From assembly GCA_040902885.1 (NCBI GenBank), contig JBBDWK010000059.1:1-25028 (forward strand): a stretch of 25,028 bases of DNA, in the 5' to 3' direction. The stretch is from JBBDWK01 sp040902885. Lineage in GTDB: Bacteria > Acidobacteriota > Terriglobia > Bryobacterales > Bryobacteraceae. The translations under genes and the position numbers were made by a program. Shown here piece by piece: positions 15,759-24,964 of this stretch (the stretch's first letter is position 1; each line of letters starts with the position of its first letter). The notes under the pieces are model-generated. The model did not search any database and had not been told where the DNA came from. It worked only from the letters and a program-made list of their open reading frames with translations.

Positions 15759-17408
15759 TCAGGCCCGGTTCTTCCAGTGCTCGCGCAGGATGTAATCGCA
15801 GGCGCGCACGGTGATGGCCATCATAGTGAGGGTCGGATTCTGGCAGCCGCTCGAGACCCAGCAGGCGCCGTCGGTGACGAAGACGTTGGAGACATCGTGC
15901 GTCTGGCACCAGGCGTTGACCACGCTGGTTTTCGGGTCGTTGCCCATGCGCGCGGTTCCAACCTCGTGGATGCAGAAGCCCGGTACGGATGGGTTGCCGG
16001 TAACTCGAACGTCCTTTCCGCCCGCGGCTTCAATCATCTCAGCGGCCTGCTGCCGGCCGTCTTCGTAGAGCTTCCTTTCGTTATCGCTCCAGTCGGCGTG
16101 AATTCTGAGGGTGGGAATCCCCCAGGCATCCACCTTGTTGGGATCGATCCCGACGTAGTTCTCTTTGCGCGCCAGGCACTCGGCCCATAGACCGAGGTTC
16201 ATGTTCCACCGCCCCTTGCGTACCGCCTCTTTGTAAGACGCGCCGAAGCCGGGAGCGTCGTAGGTGAAGCCGGGGGAACTGCCGCCCTGATAGCCGTAGC
16301 CCCGGATGAAGCCCTTGGTCGTTTTTTCTTTGACGTTGCGGAAGCGCGGCACGTAGATGCCGTTGGGCCGGCGGGGAGCGCCCGCCCAGGGCCTGGCTTC
16401 GAGTTCTGGCATCACGCCCGACGCGCCGCCCTGGTAGATGTGGTCCATCACATATCTGCCTAACACGCCGCTCGAGTTCGCGACGCCGGAGTTGAGAAGC
16501 ATCCGCGTGGACTCAAGCGTAGAGGCGCAGAGAACTACTACCTTCGCACGCACTTCCCTCGGCTCGCGTGTCACGCGGTCGATGTAGGCCACGCCGGCGG
16601 CGCGCCCGTCCTTCATCACCAGGTGGCTGCCCACGGCGTCGGTGACCAGAGTGAGGCGGCCGGTCTTTCCCGCGTCGGCGACCGTGGTCCAGGGACTCGA
16701 AAAGTAAGAGAAGGTGGCGCAGCCCTGCTCGCAAGGTCCGCAGTAGTGGCAGGCGGCACGGCCGTTATGGTTCTTCGTGAGAATGGCCGAGCGGCCGATG
16801 GTGACCGTGCGCCCGAACTTGGCCCCGACGGCCTTACGGAGCGCCAGCTCGCCGCACGTCATCTCCATGGGCGGAAGAAAGATGCTGTCAGGCAATTGCG
16901 GAAGATTCTCTTTCATTCCGCTGATGCCGACGTAGCGCTCGACAATCTCGTAGTAGGGAACCAGATCCTGGTACGAGATGGGCCAATCGTCGCCGTAGCC
17001 GTCGTGGGAGGCGGCTTTGAAGTCCAGGTCGCTCATGCGGTAGCTCTGGCGGCCCCAGCTTAGGGAGCGCCCGCCGAGCACGCGCATGCGAATCCAGTGG
17101 AACGGCTTGGCCTGGATGTAGGGGTTCTCGAGGTCGTTCACGAACCACTGGTGATTGCTCTCGCGGCAGGCGTAACACAGTCCTTGGATGGGGCGCTCGC
17201 GCCGGACGCGCGGCGAGAAGCCCAGGTAGGGAAGCTGCCAGCTCTGTGTATGCTCGGTGAAGTCGGCGGGCGTGATTTTCCTGCCGGCTTCGAGCATGGC
17301 GACCCGCATTCCGGCTTCGGTCAGCCGCTTCGCCGCCCATCCGCCGGTAGCTCCCGAACCGACGACAATGGCATCGAATGGTTCCTTGGGAGAGACGACC
17401 TGGAGCAT
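15759..17408 (-). CDS. GMC family oxidoreductase (FAD) with ferredoxin-like Cys motif
   Basis: A 549-residue glucose-methanol-choline oxidoreductase. The FAD dinucleotide fold opens at residues 11-31 (FDAIVVGSGATGGWAAKRLTE). The second GMC signature region is LGGRSLSWGRQSYR (111-124), and the C-terminal active-site block reads CIHEVGTARMG followed by SGCQNPTLTMMAITVRACDYI, which carries the conserved His/Asn pair area. Cys220, 223, 226 and 230 form CX2CX2CX3C (CHYCGPCEQGC), the spacing of a [4Fe-4S] ferredoxin site. I believe this is a feature of an acidobacterial subfamily near gluconate dehydrogenase. No signal peptide is visible. ATG 17408 has GTGAGG just 2 bases upstream, a short spacing. 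It heads a three-gene operon with two hydrolases, which fits oxidation of a sugar or alcohol released by them. The gluconate-dehydrogenase-type small subunit is not in the window. Confidence 0.9.
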   Translation of the reverse strand: MLQVVSPKEPFDAIVVGSGATGGWAAKRLTEAGMRVAMLEAGRKITPADFTEHTQSWQLPYLGFSPRVRRERPIQGLCYACRESNHQWFVNDLENPYIQAKPFHWIRMRVLGGRSLSWGRQSYRMSDLDFKAASHDGYGDDWPISYQDLVPYYEIVERYVGISGMKENLPQLPDSIFLPPMEMTCGELALRKAVGAKFGRTVTIGRSAILTKNHNGRAACHYCGPCEQGCATFSYFSSPWTTVADAGKTGRLTLVTDAVGSHLVMKDGRAAGVAYIDRVTREPREVRAKVVVLCASTLESTRMLLNSGVANSSGVLGRYVMDHIYQGGASGVMPELEARPWAGAPRRPNGIYVPRFRNVKEKTTKGFIRGYGYQGGSSPGFTYDAPGFGASYKEAVRKGRWNMNLGLWAECLARKENYVGIDPNKVDAWGIPTLRIHADWSDNERKLYEDGRQQAAEMIEAAGGKDVRVTGNPSVPGFCIHEVGTARMGNDPKTSVVNAWCQTHDVSNVFVTDGACWVSSGCQNPTLTMMAITVRACDYILREHWKNRA

Positions 17409-17452
17409 AACCTCACAAGTCTATCATTGCGACTCGAAAGAACGGCTCTACC

Positions 17453-17857
17453 TTAGCGGACCAGAGGCACGCCGGAGAGGGTCATGTGCCGATCGGTCGA
17501 CCAACATTCCGCAGTCCGGTGTTCTTTCATGATCGAAAGGCCGTGCGCATCCGCCAGTGTGAGGGGCTGATCGGAAAACTTCCTGACCGACTGAGCTGCG
17601 GTGCGGACCTGGGTTTCATCGAAAGGTTCGATTTGTAGCGGCGCCAAGTCAGCGATGAAATTCAGGAACTGGATCGCCCTTCCCTGATCGAAGCGGCGGA
17701 GGAACCATCCGTGGCCTTCCGCGACTACGAGCGACGAGGTGACGAGCCGTGGAGGTTTGGCAAACAGCCTCCGGAAGAGGAGATGATGGCTGTCTGAACG
17801 GTCTAGAAACGCGATGAACGCGGAGGTGTCAACGTAGCACTCAGTCTTTCGCGCCAT
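17453..17857 (-). CDS. PIN-domain ribonuclease toxin (VapC-like)
   Basis: A 134-residue PIN-domain protein. The four acidic active-site residues are all present: D10 in CYVDTSAFIAFLD, E47 in VVAEGHG, D103 in LTLADAHG and D122 in WSTDRHM. VapC toxins cleave tRNA or rRNA in a metal-dependent way. I take ATG at 17857 as the start because it gives MARKTECYVDTSAF, the usual short lead into the first Asp; the upstream in-frame codons lie within the antitoxin gene. It overlaps the upstream antitoxin ORF by 17 bases, the normal VapBC order. All catalytic residues are kept, so the toxin is expected to be active. The specific RNA target cannot be predicted. Confidence 0.9.
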   Translation of the reverse strand: MARKTECYVDTSAFIAFLDRSDSHHLLFRRLFAKPPRLVTSSLVVAEGHGWFLRRFDQGRAIQFLNFIADLAPLQIEPFDETQVRTAAQSVRKFSDQPLTLADAHGLSIMKEHRTAECWSTDRHMTLSGVPLVR

Positions 17858-18050
17858 ACACGATTTCGTCGATGCTCTGGCTGGACTCAGTGTCTCCGGA
17901 TTCAATCAATCCCGCATAACGCATCCACGGCTTCCCGTCATCCAGCGGAAGCATCTGCCGGAGCCCGCGGCGCACCAACTCCGCAACCGAGATTCCGAGG
18001 TTCTTGGCTTCCTTTTTCGCTAGCTCGTACTCCGCCTCGTCCAGCCACAC
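17841..18050 (-). CDS. VapB-type ribbon-helix-helix-like antitoxin, N-terminus uncertain
   Basis: A 69-residue ORF directly upstream of the PIN toxin. The segment WLDEAEYELAKKEAKNLGISVAELVRRGLRQML has the helix-turn-helix pattern of a CopG/Arc-like ribbon-helix-helix domain, and the acidic tail (ESGDTESSQSIDEIV) is the expected toxin-binding part. The only standard start is GTG at 18050. It begins in the middle of the usual beta strand, as the three codons before it continue that strand (IleAlaVal-Trp-Leu-Asp). ATT at 18056 could be the true start and would have GAGCAGG a few bases upstream. Another reading is that the 5' end was lost at the junction with the TonB-receptor gene, which stops only 15 bases upstream on the same strand. 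No own promoter is visible, so expression probably depends on read-through. Confidence 0.75.
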   Translation of the reverse strand: MWLDEAEYELAKKEAKNLGISVAELVRRGLRQMLPLDDGKPWMRYAGLIESGDTESSQSIDEIVYGAKD

Positions 18051-18065
18051 CGCAATCGGACCTGC

Positions 18066-21000
18066 TCAGAATCTCAGCCGAACTCCTAACTGCAGCCGAC
18101 GCGGATCGAAGGCCGAGGTGAACCCAAGCGGCTCGCTAGGGCTGCGCTCCCGCCGGCCCTGCAGGTTGAAGGGCCCTGGGATATTGCCGACAGTGTTATT
18201 GAGGCTGGCAAAATTCAGCCGGTTGAAGATGTTGAAACCATCCGCAATGAACTCGAGGTTGCGCGATTCGCCGAGCGCGAGTCGTTTTGCGATACGCAGG
18301 TCGAAAGTCCAAAATGATGCTCCGATGCCGGTATTCCTACCAGCGAAGATTGGGCGGTCAGTAGTGGAGTGGCGGTCCTGGTTCAGGTCGGCGCCCGCGA
18401 GCAGATTGAACGGCCGAGGGCTGTTGGAGCGGAAGATCGGAGCAATCTCCAATCCTCCCGGCGCCATCCAATGAGCAAATACCACGAGTTTATGCCGTTG
18501 GTCAAAGGAAGAAAGCGCGCGCTCGGCCTGGATATTGGTCTGGTCGAACGCCTGGAAGTCGCTGCCATAGTCCACCACGTCGTCGATGGCCTTGCTAAGG
18601 GTGTAGTTCGCGTTTACGGAGAACGACCGGCTGAAGCGCTTCTTCAATTCCAGGATCAAGGCGTTGTAAGATGCATTGGCGGTGGACTCGTACACGTTGA
18701 ACTGAGCTATCAGCGGGTCGACGAAATACGGAGTGGACCAGACACGGATTCCGAGTCGCGGATCAACGGGCGCCGGCAACAGGTTCTTATCCCGCGCGCG
18801 AGGGATCTTCAGTGTTCGCACACCGATATAGGATGCTGAGACTGAAACGTTCGGCGTGATTGCGCGCTCGATCTCAAGGCTCGCCTGCTGAGAATACTGG
18901 TTCACGTAGTCCCCTGAATTCTCAAAAAGCACGCTCAACGGCGGTACAGGGCCCGTCTGAGTCGGATTGATCCCGAACTGCTCGAGATCCGCGGGTGTGA
19001 CGGACCGCGTTGGTGTTGGAACTCCGATCACGCCCTGCCGCCGAAGCGTGTTGAAGACATTGTTTGCAGAGGAAGGACCGGGAGTCTGGATCGAACTGAA
19101 CACCTGTGCGATCGGACGCCTGCCATCTCGCGTCCCTAGAGCGTTCACCACGTAGTCAATGTGGAAATAGATGGGCGAGTAATAGATGCCATATCCGCCT
19201 CGAACGATGGTCGTTTGATCGCTCAACAGATCCCATGCAAAACCGAACCGCGGCGACAGATTGTTTTTGTCGAGAGGCATGGGATGCAGCCGGAAATCCA
19301 GCTCATAGCGGAGTCCGAAATCGAGCGTCAGATTGCGCCGGAGTTTCCAACTGTCCTGTGCATACATGCCGTAGTAAGGGAGCATAGCTGCGATGGTTGG
19401 ATCACCGAAACCCTGCTGATATGTTTGCGCCAGCCCGAGGTTAAATGCCTGAAGACCATTGATGGTGGTGGAAGCAAGCGCCGGGTGGAGCAACGAACCG
19501 GGCAAAGGACCGAACGTGAAACGGCCGGCAAAGAACGTGTGGGATTCGGTGTGAAGGCCGCGCAGCAACACCTGTGCTCCGGCCTTGACGTTGTGCGCGC
19601 CTTGCGAATAGGAGAAATTGTCTTTGAACTCGTAGCGCCTCGAGATGCTGTTGCTCGGCAGCGAGTAGTCTCGGTTGAAGAAGCCGAATCCCAGGACGTT
19701 CAGCTCAGGGCCGAACCTCTCGAGGGAACTCACCAGGAAATTGCGGTAACTCCATTGCACGCGCGCTTCGTTCAGCGTGTGTCCGTTCAACACTTGCATC
19801 CATCCGATGCTTGCGGTGGAGTCGAACGATGCGATGTTGTTGCCGCGGGTTGCGCCAACGAGCGCGCGCACGTTCGCGTTAGTCTCGTCTGAGTTGTTGT
19901 AGGAATACCGGAAGAATAACTGATCGGCGTTGACGAACCGGTGATCCAGTCTGCCGGACAGTTTCCATTCGCGCGTGGTGAACGGAAATACACCGCTATT
20001 GTTTGCAAAAAGGTCTCCAGTGGAGGGCGAACTGGTCAAAGCACTCCCGAGCTGGGCGGCCAGTGGCGCGGGCAACGCAGACAGGATCGAGGCCTGCTCG
20101 GGAGTCGGTTGAAACACGGAAGGATCGGTCAGGACTGAGACGACCGATGATTCGTCGCGCCGCAGTCCTTCGAAGCTCGCGAACAGAAACGTCCTGTCGC
20201 GGACCAGCGGCAATCCGGCGGCTGCGCCAAATTGCTGCCGCTCAGAAGGCGGCTTTACGCGCTCAAGCTTCCCGTTCTGAAACACATTTGCGAACGGATC
20301 CACTGCGTCAAACACATCGTCTCGAAAAAAGCCGAAAACTGAACCGCGCAATGCGTTAGTGCCGGACTTCGATACGATATTGATAACACCCCCGCTCGCC
20401 ATACCGAATTGCGCGGAGTAGTTGCTCCGGTTTACCTGGAACTCCTGCACCGCTTCCTGGCTCAATGTCGGCCGAACCCCTCCGGAATCGTTGTTCGCCT
20501 CGCCGCCATCCACCGTGACCGAGTTGCCGCGCCCGTTCGAGCCGTAGAACGAGAGGCCGCTCGTCGGCGTCTGCACGGCGCGGAAATCGGAATTGTCCGC
20601 CAGGGCCGTGGCATCCACCACTCCGGGCGCCAGCAGCGTAAACGTCAGATAGTCTCTGCGATCGATTGGCAGGTTTTGAATTGCGCCTTGTTCCAGGGTG
20701 TTCGCCTGTTGGGTGCGTTCGATATCGACGACCGCTGGAGCGTCGTTCACCTCGACTACTTCGTTCCTCACGCCTAGCTCGAGGCGCACGTCCACTACCG
20801 CCACCTGCCCCACAGTCACCGAAACGCTTTTCAGCAATTGAGTGCGAAAGCCGTCCTGCTGTACTTGCATATCGTAGGAGCCGGGAGGCAGCAGAAGGAG
20901 GCGGTACCCGTCAATCATCGACAGGGCTTCGCGGGAGAGTCCGGTGGCGACGTTCCTGACAGAGACAACGGCCCCGGCGACGATCGCATTCGCGGGATCC

Positions 21001-21101
21001 GTAATCAGACCCCGCAACTCGCCGTGGGCGGCGTCTGGCTGCGCAAACAGCATGGCGCCGGGCATCAGGCAAAGCACGGCGCACACGATAGCGGAACGCA
21101 C
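18066..21101 (-). CDS. Oar-like TonB-dependent receptor with N-terminal carboxypeptidase-regulatory domain
   Basis: An outer-membrane receptor of 1011 residues. From the chosen start it has a signal peptide (RSAIVCAVLCLMPGAMLFAQ). Next comes a carboxypeptidase-regulatory-like domain (ELRGLITDPANAIVAGAVVSVRN, then LLPPGSYDMQVQQDGF), a plug domain (NLPIDRRDYLTFTLLAPGV, VTVDGGEANND, VQEFQVNRSNYSAQFGMASGGVINIVSKSGTN), and a long beta-barrel ending in RLQLGVRLRF with the terminal Phe expected for BAM-dependent insertion. GTG 21101 is preferred over ATG 21167 because AAGGAGG lies eight bases upstream and the signal peptide then starts at once. The family is greatly expanded in Acidobacteriota and is thought to import or bind large organic ligands. 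The ligand is unknown. It is divergent from the kinase gene, and a VapBC module lies directly downstream. Confidence 0.9.
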   Translation of the reverse strand: MRSAIVCAVLCLMPGAMLFAQPDAAHGELRGLITDPANAIVAGAVVSVRNVATGLSREALSMIDGYRLLLLPPGSYDMQVQQDGFRTQLLKSVSVTVGQVAVVDVRLELGVRNEVVEVNDAPAVVDIERTQQANTLEQGAIQNLPIDRRDYLTFTLLAPGVVDATALADNSDFRAVQTPTSGLSFYGSNGRGNSVTVDGGEANNDSGGVRPTLSQEAVQEFQVNRSNYSAQFGMASGGVINIVSKSGTNALRGSVFGFFRDDVFDAVDPFANVFQNGKLERVKPPSERQQFGAAAGLPLVRDRTFLFASFEGLRRDESSVVSVLTDPSVFQPTPEQASILSALPAPLAAQLGSALTSSPSTGDLFANNSGVFPFTTREWKLSGRLDHRFVNADQLFFRYSYNNSDETNANVRALVGATRGNNIASFDSTASIGWMQVLNGHTLNEARVQWSYRNFLVSSLERFGPELNVLGFGFFNRDYSLPSNSISRRYEFKDNFSYSQGAHNVKAGAQVLLRGLHTESHTFFAGRFTFGPLPGSLLHPALASTTINGLQAFNLGLAQTYQQGFGDPTIAAMLPYYGMYAQDSWKLRRNLTLDFGLRYELDFRLHPMPLDKNNLSPRFGFAWDLLSDQTTIVRGGYGIYYSPIYFHIDYVVNALGTRDGRRPIAQVFSSIQTPGPSSANNVFNTLRRQGVIGVPTPTRSVTPADLEQFGINPTQTGPVPPLSVLFENSGDYVNQYSQQASLEIERAITPNVSVSASYIGVRTLKIPRARDKNLLPAPVDPRLGIRVWSTPYFVDPLIAQFNVYESTANASYNALILELKKRFSRSFSVNANYTLSKAIDDVVDYGSDFQAFDQTNIQAERALSSFDQRHKLVVFAHWMAPGGLEIAPIFRSNSPRPFNLLAGADLNQDRHSTTDRPIFAGRNTGIGASFWTFDLRIAKRLALGESRNLEFIADGFNIFNRLNFASLNNTVGNIPGPFNLQGRRERSPSEPLGFTSAFDPRRLQLGVRLRF

Positions 21102-21132
21102 CTTTTGGGCCTCCTTGGGGGCCGAAAGAATA

Positions 21133-21178
21133 GCTCGTAGTATCGTCCAAGGAGTTCCACCGTGCAAGGAGTACGAGC
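21133..21178. repeat. Inverted and direct repeats in the receptor/kinase divergent intergenic region
   Basis: GCTCGTA at 21133-21139 is a perfect inverted copy of TACGAGC at 21172-21178. Between them, CAAGGAGT occurs twice, at 21148-21155 and 21165-21172, with a 17-base period (near 1.5 helical turns). The element overlaps the putative receptor promoter and lies 49 bases before the kinase start. It could be an operator shared by the two divergent genes. No binding protein can be named. Confidence 0.4.
21139..21167 (-). promoter_or_regulatory. Putative sigma-70-like promoter of the TonB receptor gene
   Basis: On the minus strand, TTGCAC (21167-21162) and GATACT (21144-21139) are separated by 17 bases. 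The -35 matches the consensus at 3 of 6 positions and the -10 at 4 of 6. The predicted start of transcription would be about 30 bases before the GTG at 21101, leaving the AAGGAGG ribosome binding site intact. This is a plausible but weak match. Confidence 0.3.
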
Positions 21179-21226
21179 CCCTCGACCGCGCGTTCCTCGA
21201 AAATACATCTGTTAACCTAAGCCTTC

Positions 21227-24200
21227 ATGTCCCCCGACAGCAGCGAATTCACAGGGGCGGATCGATTCCGTGCCGAGCGGCGTCTGGGTGAGGGCGCTTT
21301 CGGCATCGTATATCAGGCGTATGACCTGAAGCGGGACAGTTGGGTTGCGCTGAAAACGTTACGAGCCGTCTATGCCGATTCTCTCTACCGCTTCAAGCAG
21401 GAGTTTCGGAGCCTCGCGGACGTTCAGCATCCAAATCTGGTGAAACTGCACGAGCTGCTCTCCGACGGCGAACGCTGGTTCTTCACGATGGAGCTCGTGG
21501 ACGGAGTAAATTTCCTGAGCTATATCAGGGGTCTTTCGCCCAGCGCTTCTTTCGATGACGCACCCACGCAAGTCATCGAAATGGATCCGTCGCCTGCCGT
21601 GGCCACCGAGAGGATTCCCTGCGAACCCGCGTTTGACGCCGCACGGCTTCGCTCCGCGCTCAAACAACTCGCAGAGGGCCTGAATGCCTTGCACAACGCG
21701 GGCAAGCTGCATCGGGATATCAAACCTTCGAACGTACTAGTCACAACTTCGGGCCGCGTGGTGCTTCTCGATTTCGGCATGGTGAAGGAGCTTGCACCCG
21801 ATGCCCCGGAGCGCGGCAGGGCGCTCGTCGGAACGCCTGGGTATATGTCTCCGGAGCAGGCGGCCGAAGGCGACATCAATGAGGCGAGCGACTGGTACTC
21901 GGTCGGAGTGATGCTCTATGAAGCGATGACGGGCCGGTTACCCTTCTCGGGCTCCACGTTCGACATGCTTGCCAGGAAGAAGAGTCTGGATCCCCAACCA
22001 CCCATAGAACTCGCCCCTCACATCCCTGCCGATCTCAACGCATTGTGCATGGAGCTTCTCAGCCGTCGTCCCGACGCTCGGCCCACGGGAGATGAAGTGC
22101 TGCGCCGCGTGGATGGGAGTGTCCAGTCAACAACAGCGAAATTGAGATCCGGAGAGTCGCAGCGACGCGTATTCGTCGGTCGCGCGGTCCATCTCGGATT
22201 CCTCAATGACGCGTTCCGAGCCTCTAGAGCTGGCCGGGCGGTCACAGTCTTTGTCCATGGCAGTTCCGGGGCGGGCAAGACGACGCTGGTGCGACACTTC
22301 CTCGATGAACTTCGGCGTGCCGATCCGGGCGCCGTGGTGCTCGCCGGGAGATGTTTCGAGCGCGAGTCGGTTCCTTACAAAGGCCTCGACAGTCTGATGG
22401 ACGCACTGAGCAGGTTCTTGCAGGACCTCCGCGAAGCAGAACAGGAAGCACTCATGCCGCGAGGGGTGCCCGCGTTAGCGCGCCTCTTCCCGGTGCTGCG
22501 CCAGTCTTCGGCCGTCGCCCGCGCGCGGACGAGAATCCTCGAGATCCCCGACTCGCTCGAACTGCGGAACCGCGCCTTCGCCGCACTCCGCGAGCTACTG
22601 GTGCGGCTCGCGGCGCGACTCCCCGTTGTGCTGTTCATAGACGACCTGCAATGGAGCGATCTCGACAGTGCCATGCTCATTGAAGAGGTCATGCGCCCGC
22701 CCGACCCGCCGGAACTGCTCCTCATCGTGGCGTATCGAACCGAGGAGGCTGAAACCAGTCTGTCGCTGAAGACGCTGCTGGAATCGCGCCGCAGAGCAGT
22801 TGGGCAGGACGTGCGGGAACTAAGCGTTGCCGAGCTGCCGCAGGATGAAGCGTGTGCGCTGGTGCGGGAGTTATCAGGCGGCGCCGAGGAGCTTTCGCCT
22901 CAAGCGGAGACGATCGCGCGGGAGGCGGGCGGCAATCCTTTCTTCGTCCATCAGCTCGTGCGTTTCCGGGAGGCCGAGTTGCGCACGCGTGAACCGGGGG
23001 CCTTCCGGCAGGTTGTGCGAACGACGCTGGACGACGTCATCCGCGCGCGCCTGGAACAGATCTCGCCCTCGGCCCGCATCCTCGCTCAGGTCCTCGCAGC
23101 CGCGGGGCGACCCGTCGACCACGACGTGCTCATGCACGCCTCCGCGGTAGAGAATCACGCCGACGCTCTCGATTTGTTACGGGCGGAGCACCTGGTGCGC
23201 GCGCGATCCGCATTCGAGACGGAACAATTCGAGCTTTATCATGCACGCATCGGCCAGAGTATTTTGGCCGGTACGTCCATGCCGGAGTTACGTGTCCGGC
23301 ACGCGGCGCTCGCGGCGGCGCTCGAGAAGTCCGGCCGGGCCGACCCCGAGACTCTGTTCTTTCATTTCAGCGAAGCCGGCGATGAGGCTACGGCGGCAGG
23401 CTATGCGGCGGCGGCGGCTGCGCAGGCATGGAACGCCCTGGCTTTCGATCGCGCGGCGCGTCTCTACCGAAATGCAATCGAACTTCACGCACCCGGCGAG
23501 AGCGCGCTGCGGCTGCGCCTTGCCGATTCGCTGGCGAATGCCGGGCGCGCCGATCAGGCTGCTCGGACCTACCTGGAAGCGGCGGAAGAAGCTCCCCCGG
23601 TCCAGCGCATTGAATTGCAGCGGCGCGCCTCGGAGCAGCTATTGCGCAGCGGCCAGATTGACGCCGGGCTTTCCATCCTCCGCAGCGTCCTTCATTTTCT
23701 CAAAATGAGTCTGCCGGAGACGCCGCGCGGGGCGCTCCTATCCCTGATATCACGCCGGCTCTATCTCAAGCTACGGGGCCTTCGCTTCCGCCAACGTGAA
23801 GCCGCGTCCATCGACGCGTTGGAACTTCTCCGTATCGATACATGCCGCTCGGTCGCCCTCGGCCTGGGAATACTCGATCACATTCGTGGCGCCGATTTTC
23901 AGGCACGTCATCTGATCCTCGCGCTGAGGGCGGGCGAGCCCTCGCGAGTCGCCCGCGCTCTGGCATTCGAAGTCGGCTTCAGTGCGAACGGAGGTGGGCG
24001 GAAGCGGGAACGCACGGAGCGGCTGAAGCGCCGTGCCATGGAACTTATCGAGAACCTGGGCGATCCCTATGCCGTGGGCGAAATGGCGCTAACCTCGGGT
24101 CTGGCAGCATATCTTCTTGGCGAGTGGCCGGCAGCCGTTGGATACTTTCAGGAGGCGGAGAAGATCCTGCTGGAGCGCTGCACGGGCGTGGCCCGGGAGC

Positions 24201-24964
24201 TGGTCAGCGCGCGCACTTTTCTGCTGCGCAGCTACACCTGGCTCGGCGAGCTGGACACGCTCAGCCGCCGCCTCCCGGAACTCCTCAAAGACGCCAGGGA
24301 GAGAGGGGATCTATATGCCGAACTGCTGCTGATGGTGCGCAATTCGTTCCTTCCGCACCTGGCTGCCGACAATCCTGCAGCCGCGCACGAAGAGGCGCGG
24401 GTCGCCATCGGGCGTTGGCCGCAGGCGGGGTTCCATACGCTGCATTACATCTACCTTTGCGTGGCGACCGAAATCGACCTGTATTCGGGCAATTCGGCGA
24501 GCGCATGGAAACGAGTTATGGACGCTTGGGGGCCGCTGCGGCGCTCCCTCCTCATGCGGGTCCAGTTTGTTCGCATCGAGTTCCCGTACCTGCGCGCAAA
24601 GTGTGCCCTCGCTGTTGCGCGTGCCGGAGCCAGCCGTACCGAAGATCATCTACGCTCCGCCGAACGCGACGCGAAAACCATCGAGCGTGAATCGATGCCG
24701 TGGGGCGATCCACTCGCTAAAGCGATTCGGGCGGGCCTCGCATTCCAGCGGGGCGATTTGGATGCCGCTGCCGAACTCCTTGCCCTTGCGGAAGCGGGCT
24801 TCGATTCTTCTCGCATGGCGCTCTATGCGGCGGCCGTTCGACGGCGCCGAGGCCAGTTGATTGGAGGCGAGGAAGGACATGCTCTCCTGACAGCCGCTGA
24901 AGAGTGGATGGCCGGCCAGAAGATTACAAGGTTCGCGCCCATGACGGACATGCTGATTCCCTAG
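21227..24964 (+). CDS. Ser/Thr protein kinase fused to AAA/STAND-type ATPase and TPR-like repeats
   Basis: A 1245-residue cytoplasmic signalling protein with no clear transmembrane segment. The kinase domain (about 12-300) is Hanks-type and complete: GEGAFG (21-26), the VALK lysine K43, HRDIKPSN (162-169), DFG (182-184), GTPGYMSPE (202-210) and SDWYSVGV (221-228). A poorly conserved insert of about 35 residues lies between the hinge and the catalytic loop (102-136). An ATPase domain follows, with Walker A GSSGAGKT (345-352) and Walker B VVLFIDD (467-473), as in PknK- or adenylate-cyclase-type AAA_16 proteins. The region from about 650 to the end is alpha-helical and Ala/Leu/Arg-rich, suggesting TPR-like repeats. 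ATG 21227 lacks a Shine-Dalgarno, and TTAACCT just upstream could be part of a -10. It is divergent from the receptor and sits before a possible next regulator. The signal and target are unknown. Confidence 0.92.
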   Translation: MSPDSSEFTGADRFRAERRLGEGAFGIVYQAYDLKRDSWVALKTLRAVYADSLYRFKQEFRSLADVQHPNLVKLHELLSDGERWFFTMELVDGVNFLSYIRGLSPSASFDDAPTQVIEMDPSPAVATERIPCEPAFDAARLRSALKQLAEGLNALHNAGKLHRDIKPSNVLVTTSGRVVLLDFGMVKELAPDAPERGRALVGTPGYMSPEQAAEGDINEASDWYSVGVMLYEAMTGRLPFSGSTFDMLARKKSLDPQPPIELAPHIPADLNALCMELLSRRPDARPTGDEVLRRVDGSVQSTTAKLRSGESQRRVFVGRAVHLGFLNDAFRASRAGRAVTVFVHGSSGAGKTTLVRHFLDELRRADPGAVVLAGRCFERESVPYKGLDSLMDALSRFLQDLREAEQEALMPRGVPALARLFPVLRQSSAVARARTRILEIPDSLELRNRAFAALRELLVRLAARLPVVLFIDDLQWSDLDSAMLIEEVMRPPDPPELLLIVAYRTEEAETSLSLKTLLESRRRAVGQDVRELSVAELPQDEACALVRELSGGAEELSPQAETIAREAGGNPFFVHQLVRFREAELRTREPGAFRQVVRTTLDDVIRARLEQISPSARILAQVLAAAGRPVDHDVLMHASAVENHADALDLLRAEHLVRARSAFETEQFELYHARIGQSILAGTSMPELRVRHAALAAALEKSGRADPETLFFHFSEAGDEATAAGYAAAAAAQAWNALAFDRAARLYRNAIELHAPGESALRLRLADSLANAGRADQAARTYLEAAEEAPPVQRIELQRRASEQLLRSGQIDAGLSILRSVLHFLKMSLPETPRGALLSLISRRLYLKLRGLRFRQREAASIDALELLRIDTCRSVALGLGILDHIRGADFQARHLILALRAGEPSRVARALAFEVGFSANGGGRKRERTERLKRRAMELIENLGDPYAVGEMALTSGLAAYLLGEWPAAVGYFQEAEKILLERCTGVARELVSARTFLLRSYTWLGELDTLSRRLPELLKDARERGDLYAELLLMVRNSFLPHLAADNPAAAHEEARVAIGRWPQAGFHTLHYIYLCVATEIDLYSGNSASAWKRVMDAWGPLRRSLLMRVQFVRIEFPYLRAKCALAVARAGASRTEDHLRSAERDAKTIERESMPWGDPLAKAIRAGLAFQRGDLDAAAELLALAEAGFDSSRMALYAAAVRRRRGQLIGGEEGHALLTAAEEWMAGQKITRFAPMTDMLIP

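Noticed and set aside
17453..21167. Genomic island around the VapBC module
   Set aside because: No integrase, transposase, tRNA or flanking direct repeats are visible, and the surrounding genes look typical of the same genome.
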